A stretch of 64,000 nucleotides of DNA from Himantopus leucocephalus (Eukaryota; Chordata; Aves; Charadriiformes; Recurvirostridae), in the NCBI GenBank assembly GCA_003993805.1, contig RSEF01000003.1, forward strand, positions 43,902,438 to 43,966,437. Reading direction: 5' to 3'. Shown here one piece after another: positions 62,201 through 64,000 of this stretch. The notes under the pieces are model-generated. The model had not been told where the DNA came from, did no database searches, and saw only the letters and a program-made list of their open reading frames with translations. Positions within the stretch are counted from its first letter, which is position 1. The number at the start of each line of letters is the position of its first letter. The translations under genes and the position numbers were made by a program.

Positions 62201-63334
62201 GACCTGCTCCCTTGATCTCTATTTTGTTTGATGTTTCATGTTTGGAGCATTACAGGTGTGTTGCATGGTATAACTACTGAGTAAAGCAATAAGGGAGGAA
62301 AGAATTAAAGCCAACACGCAGAAGTAGGAAATGCATCTGTCAGGGAATACAGCCTTAATCTCCAGCAGGTTGTGCTTGTATTGACATTTGTCAGTGCAAA
62401 GTGTATGTTCTTACATGCGTCGGTGTGATTCCTGGTTGTTTTTATTTTATGCGCCTGTACAAAGACATTGTTTTCCCTGCAGCAGTGTGCCCTGGGTAGG
62501 TCTGATCCTCTGACAAGGAGCAGAATTAGAGACAGTGGGGCTGTGTCAGTACAGCAGCAGACATGCTGGGGTGGCAGGATTGTTATCAGCAACTGCTCAT
62601 AATGCAGCAGGGCAGCTCTCAAAAACACCTGCCGAGTGCCAGGCCCTGAGAAAGCTGCTTCTAATATAACCTGAAGCAAGCAACAAGGTGTATTTTGGTC
62701 AGTCAGTGGCTCTTGTAATTACAGATGATTCTGTAATTTTGGAAATCAGATATCCTCTTTATTAAAAAAACACACATCTGTTCACCAAGTATACACAAAG
62801 GTGTAGAAATGGTAACGTAGAGCACAAAGTGCTGGAACATATAGCTTTTATATCGTGAGCATTTTGTGTGTTAACGATCACAAACTTCTGCGCACTGAGA
62901 GGCAGGTTTTCCTTGCTGTGCTTAGTGCAGCTCTAGCACAAGGAGAAAAATAATGTATATTGATTCAATGATCTGGTAAGTAATAGATTTTTCGGGCAAC
63001 ATCCCCAAAGACAACAGCAAGAAGAAGAAAGTGTAATTTGTTGCACGCTAGAGATGCAATGTGGAGACAGTAGATCCAGCAGATGTTATTGTGTCTCGTT
63101 TCTCATTCGTAATAGCTACATATGTATTAGTAGTTTAAAATTTGAGCTTTAATGAACTGCATTTGCAGTATCTCACCTTTAACTCATTCACCCGCTAATT
63201 AGACCTTCCATTAAAATATGATCAAAGTCTCAGGAACTCATATAAATTTTTAAAAAGTATAACAGATTTCACTTTCTATTTACATTATTTCAAACAAGTG
63301 TCACAGGATAACTCTGTCACTGGATAGAGTCAGC
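59246..63334. other. Unique non-coding sequence
   Basis: No gene or repeat family recognised. About 59750-60260 and 62690-63130 are AT-rich with several CpG-containing words and could be conserved non-coding DNA, which cannot be judged here. About 60340-60480 is GC-rich. Open frames up to 124 codons (62305-62679 minus) are unrecognised. Confidence 0.45.
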
Positions 63335-63553
63335 TGTATCTTAACATGAAACACCAAAAAACGGCTGTGATTTATCCACACATGTGACAGGGGAAACCGG
63401 GAAACCGGCCTCACATCCATTTTAAAGGTTCTTTGTAAAGATNTTGTATCTTAATATGAAACACCAAAAAAACGGCTGTGATTTATCCACACATGTGACA
63501 GGGGAAACTGGGAAACCGGCCTCACATCCATTTTAAAGGTTCTTTGTAAAGAT
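63335..63553. repeat. Near-identical ~108-bp copies around a single N
   Basis: Copy 1 is 63335-63442 and copy 2 is 63445-63553, with N at 63443. Both run from TGTATCTTAA to GGTTCTTTGTAAAGAT. Differences: AACATG/AATATG, AACCGGG/AACTGGG, and one extra A in the A-run of copy 2. The same false-duplication pattern as at 1998, 31111 and 31299. Confidence 0.87.
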
Positions 63554-64000
63554 TCCCCTGGTCTGGTCCGTGTCACAGTCACTGGACACCAGTGCTCCTC
63601 CACAGAGCTCACGACGCTGCTCCCACAGCAAAGGGTTTTCTGGCTCATACAGATCACACTAATAAGTGCGTCAGTCCTCCGACCCATTGCTTAAGTGAGC
63701 TGAGGCATCAGTTCCACTGTGCCTGAACTGATGCTTCCCTTCCTCATGGTACGCTAGGAAGTCCGTGAGTAGATGGGACTCCTCTACAGGCAGAGAGCAT
63801 CTATACACAGCCCTAAACCAGGCAGGGCAGAAGCTTTGAGGACTGCAGCCTTTCTGCTGCCAGCGTTTGCGAGGGCGGCCGCTGCACACCACGTCGCAGT
63901 TCACCTCTCCATCCATCCAGCTCAGCAAAGATCCATCTTCAGAGGAGGTCAGTGGGGCTGGTCCATTTAAGTAAGTGAAAGCAGAATTGAATCACCGGTT
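63554..64000. other. Unique sequence at the window end
   Basis: Moderately GC-rich with several CpGs near 63860-63895 (GCGTTTGCGAGGGCGGCCGC). The open frames on both strands (65-85 codons) are unrecognised. It could be the edge of something lying beyond the window, but nothing supports a gene here. Confidence 0.4.

Overview
The window looks like bird nuclear DNA. The best evidence is the repeats. There are several CR1 LINE fragments with the bird-type 3' end (repeated ATTCTRTG octamers and the 'GGAAGGGACC' motif). There is also one solo LTR of a type I recognise from bird genomes, starting TGTCATGGTTTAACCC and ending CAGGACA as read on the plus strand. Interspersed repeats are sparse, and AT-rich unique sequence is broken by short GC-rich patches, which also fits a bird. 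I cannot name the species, chromosome or flanking gene.

I found no protein-coding exon, rRNA, tRNA, CRISPR array or operon. All open frames are short. The only one with a recognisable protein is the reverse-transcriptase C-terminus of a dead CR1 LINE (50283-50831, minus). The window is therefore best read as intergenic sequence or the inside of a very large intron.

Layout: 1-15857 is mostly unique sequence. It holds a single-N false-looking duplication (1998-2296), a 65-bp local duplicate pair (5721/6571), a possible MIR/L2-type relic (12048-12115) and AT-rich stretches that look like conserved regulatory DNA. At 15858-16868 a plus-strand CR1 is split by a 510-bp solo LTR lying in the opposite orientation. 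An assembly gap of 100 N lies at 17582. From 18545 to 29709 the sequence is unique. At 29710-30600 there is an ancient, internally deleted CR1 on the minus strand. Two more single-N duplications occupy 31111-31535, and two small ancient-repeat relics lie near 32.1 and 32.8 kb. CR1 pieces in opposite orientations lie at 40170-40335, 40525-40848 and 43041-43082, with a second 100-N gap at 41287. The youngest-looking CR1 is at 50155-50831, minus strand. A long pyrimidine-rich tract lies near 54.1-54.3 kb, another ancient CR1 at 58745-59245, and a fourth single-N duplication at 63335-63553.

No genes work together here. What can be read is a history of transposon insertions plus a repeated assembly error: four of the seven isolated N characters join two near-identical copies of the flanking sequence. 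I found no convincing new biological system. The most informative observations are the nested LTR-in-CR1, the ancient CR1 relics and the false-duplication joins.
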